This document shows positions 63,436-64,000 of a stretch of DNA of 64,000 bases, one piece after another. This DNA is from DASRFR01 sp035651455. Its GTDB lineage: Bacteria > Acidobacteriota > Terriglobia > Terriglobales > Acidobacteriaceae. The translations under genes were made by a program, and so were the position numbers. The stretch is taken from NCBI GenBank assembly GCA_035651455.1, contig DASRFR010000038.1, forward strand, positions 62,001 to 126,000, read 5' to 3'. The first letter of the stretch is position 1, and every line of letters starts with the position of its first letter. A model generated the notes under the pieces. The model saw only the letters and a program-made list of their open reading frames with translations, ran no database searches and was not told the origin of the DNA.

Positions 63436-63575
63436 AACGGTATTGTAGCTCCAGAAAACCCATGATTTTCCGTTGTACTGTGAGGCACGACGGATTTTGA
63501 CGGAACTGCGCTCGCGGATCGTCCGTACTAGTGCCGGAATGTCCGCAGAGGTGTGCCCGCGGGCAGGAGAATGTC

Positions 63576-64000
63576 ATGCGACGCCTAACTTTTTGGTGCT
63601 TACTTGCGGGGCTCACATTCGGTCTGCCATCGGCCGCACTCGCCGATGAATGGACAAAAACCTTCACCATCAGCGCCAAGCCAGACCTTACGATCCAAAC
63701 CTCTGACGCGAGCATCACCGTCAACACCTGGGACCAGAACACTATCGAGGCTCGGGTGGTCACGGAGGGATGGAAAATTGGTGGGCGAGGGGTAAGTATC
63801 TCCGACCATCAAGCGGGAGATGTGGTTGAACTGGAGGTCAAGACGCCCGGAGAGGTGTGCGTAATCTGCGTGCACATCAGCGTCCACCACCGTGCAGAGG
63901 TCCAGATTCATATGCCTCGCGAGGGTAAGCTCAACTTGCGAACGGGAGATGGGCGTATCCGACTGGCTCATTTCAAGGGAGACATGCAGGTCGTCAGCCG
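63576..64000 (+). CDS. DUF4097-type exported protein, C-terminus outside the window
   Basis: 141 residues visible. Signal peptide (TFWCLLAGLTFGLPSAALA) then a beta-strand series (TISAKPDLTIQTSDASITVNTWDQNTIEARVV; EVQIHMPREGKLNLRTGDGRIRL), the DUF4097 beta-helix pattern. The start at ATG 63576 follows GGCAGGAGA. Function unknown. Confidence 0.7.
   Translation, partial: MRRLTFWCLLAGLTFGLPSAALADEWTKTFTISAKPDLTIQTSDASITVNTWDQNTIEARVVTEGWKIGGRGVSISDHQAGDVVELEVKTPGEVCVICVHISVHHRAEVQIHMPREGKLNLRTGDGRIRLAHFKGDMQVVS

Overview
The window looks like chromosome from an Acidobacteriota bacterium (Terriglobia / Koribacter-like), judged from protein content only: an acidobacterial VWFA-related protein, HAF-repeat and beta-propeller exported proteins, a SpoIVB-type S55 peptidase protein, a serine/threonine kinase-TPR protein and an imuA-imuB-dnaE2 cassette. 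GC is roughly 55-60%.

Layout. (1) 1-5880, host: a partial secreted beta-propeller protein, a Tat-exported ferritin-like protein, two probable F420-dependent oxidoreductases and a HAF-repeat protein. (2) 5903-22186: a 16-kb integrative element inserted in a tRNA-Glu(CUC) gene and bounded by 40-bp direct repeats (5939-5978 and 22147-22186). It carries a tyrosine integrase whose 3' end overlaps the tRNA, a beta-class DNA methyltransferase, an excisionase-like HTH protein, a replication-initiator-like gene with iterons inside its coding sequence, phage-type genes (HNH nuclease, HK97 prohead protease) but no portal, terminase or major capsid gene, a three-gene module led by a TIGR04255-type protein, four ATGA-linked small genes, and a fused BsuBI/PstI-like methylase-endonuclease with an EVE-domain partner. 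(3) 22187-64000, host: imuA-imuB-dnaE2, cytochrome c maturation genes, htpX, a MoxR ATPase, a YchF-like GTPase, a ZIP transporter, a VWFA protein, an S55 protein, an MFS transporter, LolCE/LolD-like ABC genes, clpC, a kinase-TPR protein, pyrR-pyrB-pyrC, a GH3 hexosaminidase and miaA.

The most striking signals are all in the element. No GATC is visible anywhere between 5881 and 22367, although the flanks have it at ordinary frequency. The tRNA-Glu gene has lost its own promoter, which is stranded 16 kb away, and is now read from the integrase side. The iterons in the initiator gene keep their DNA sequence while changing reading frame, which marks a probable replication origin. A chain of hairpins (9093-9291) precedes the initiator. 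The combination suggests a phage-satellite-like, self-replicating island with several defence functions; a decayed prophage is the main alternative.

All identifications are by reading motifs; no database search was run. Starts were chosen by visible Shine-Dalgarno (SD) sequences, overlaps and domain starts.
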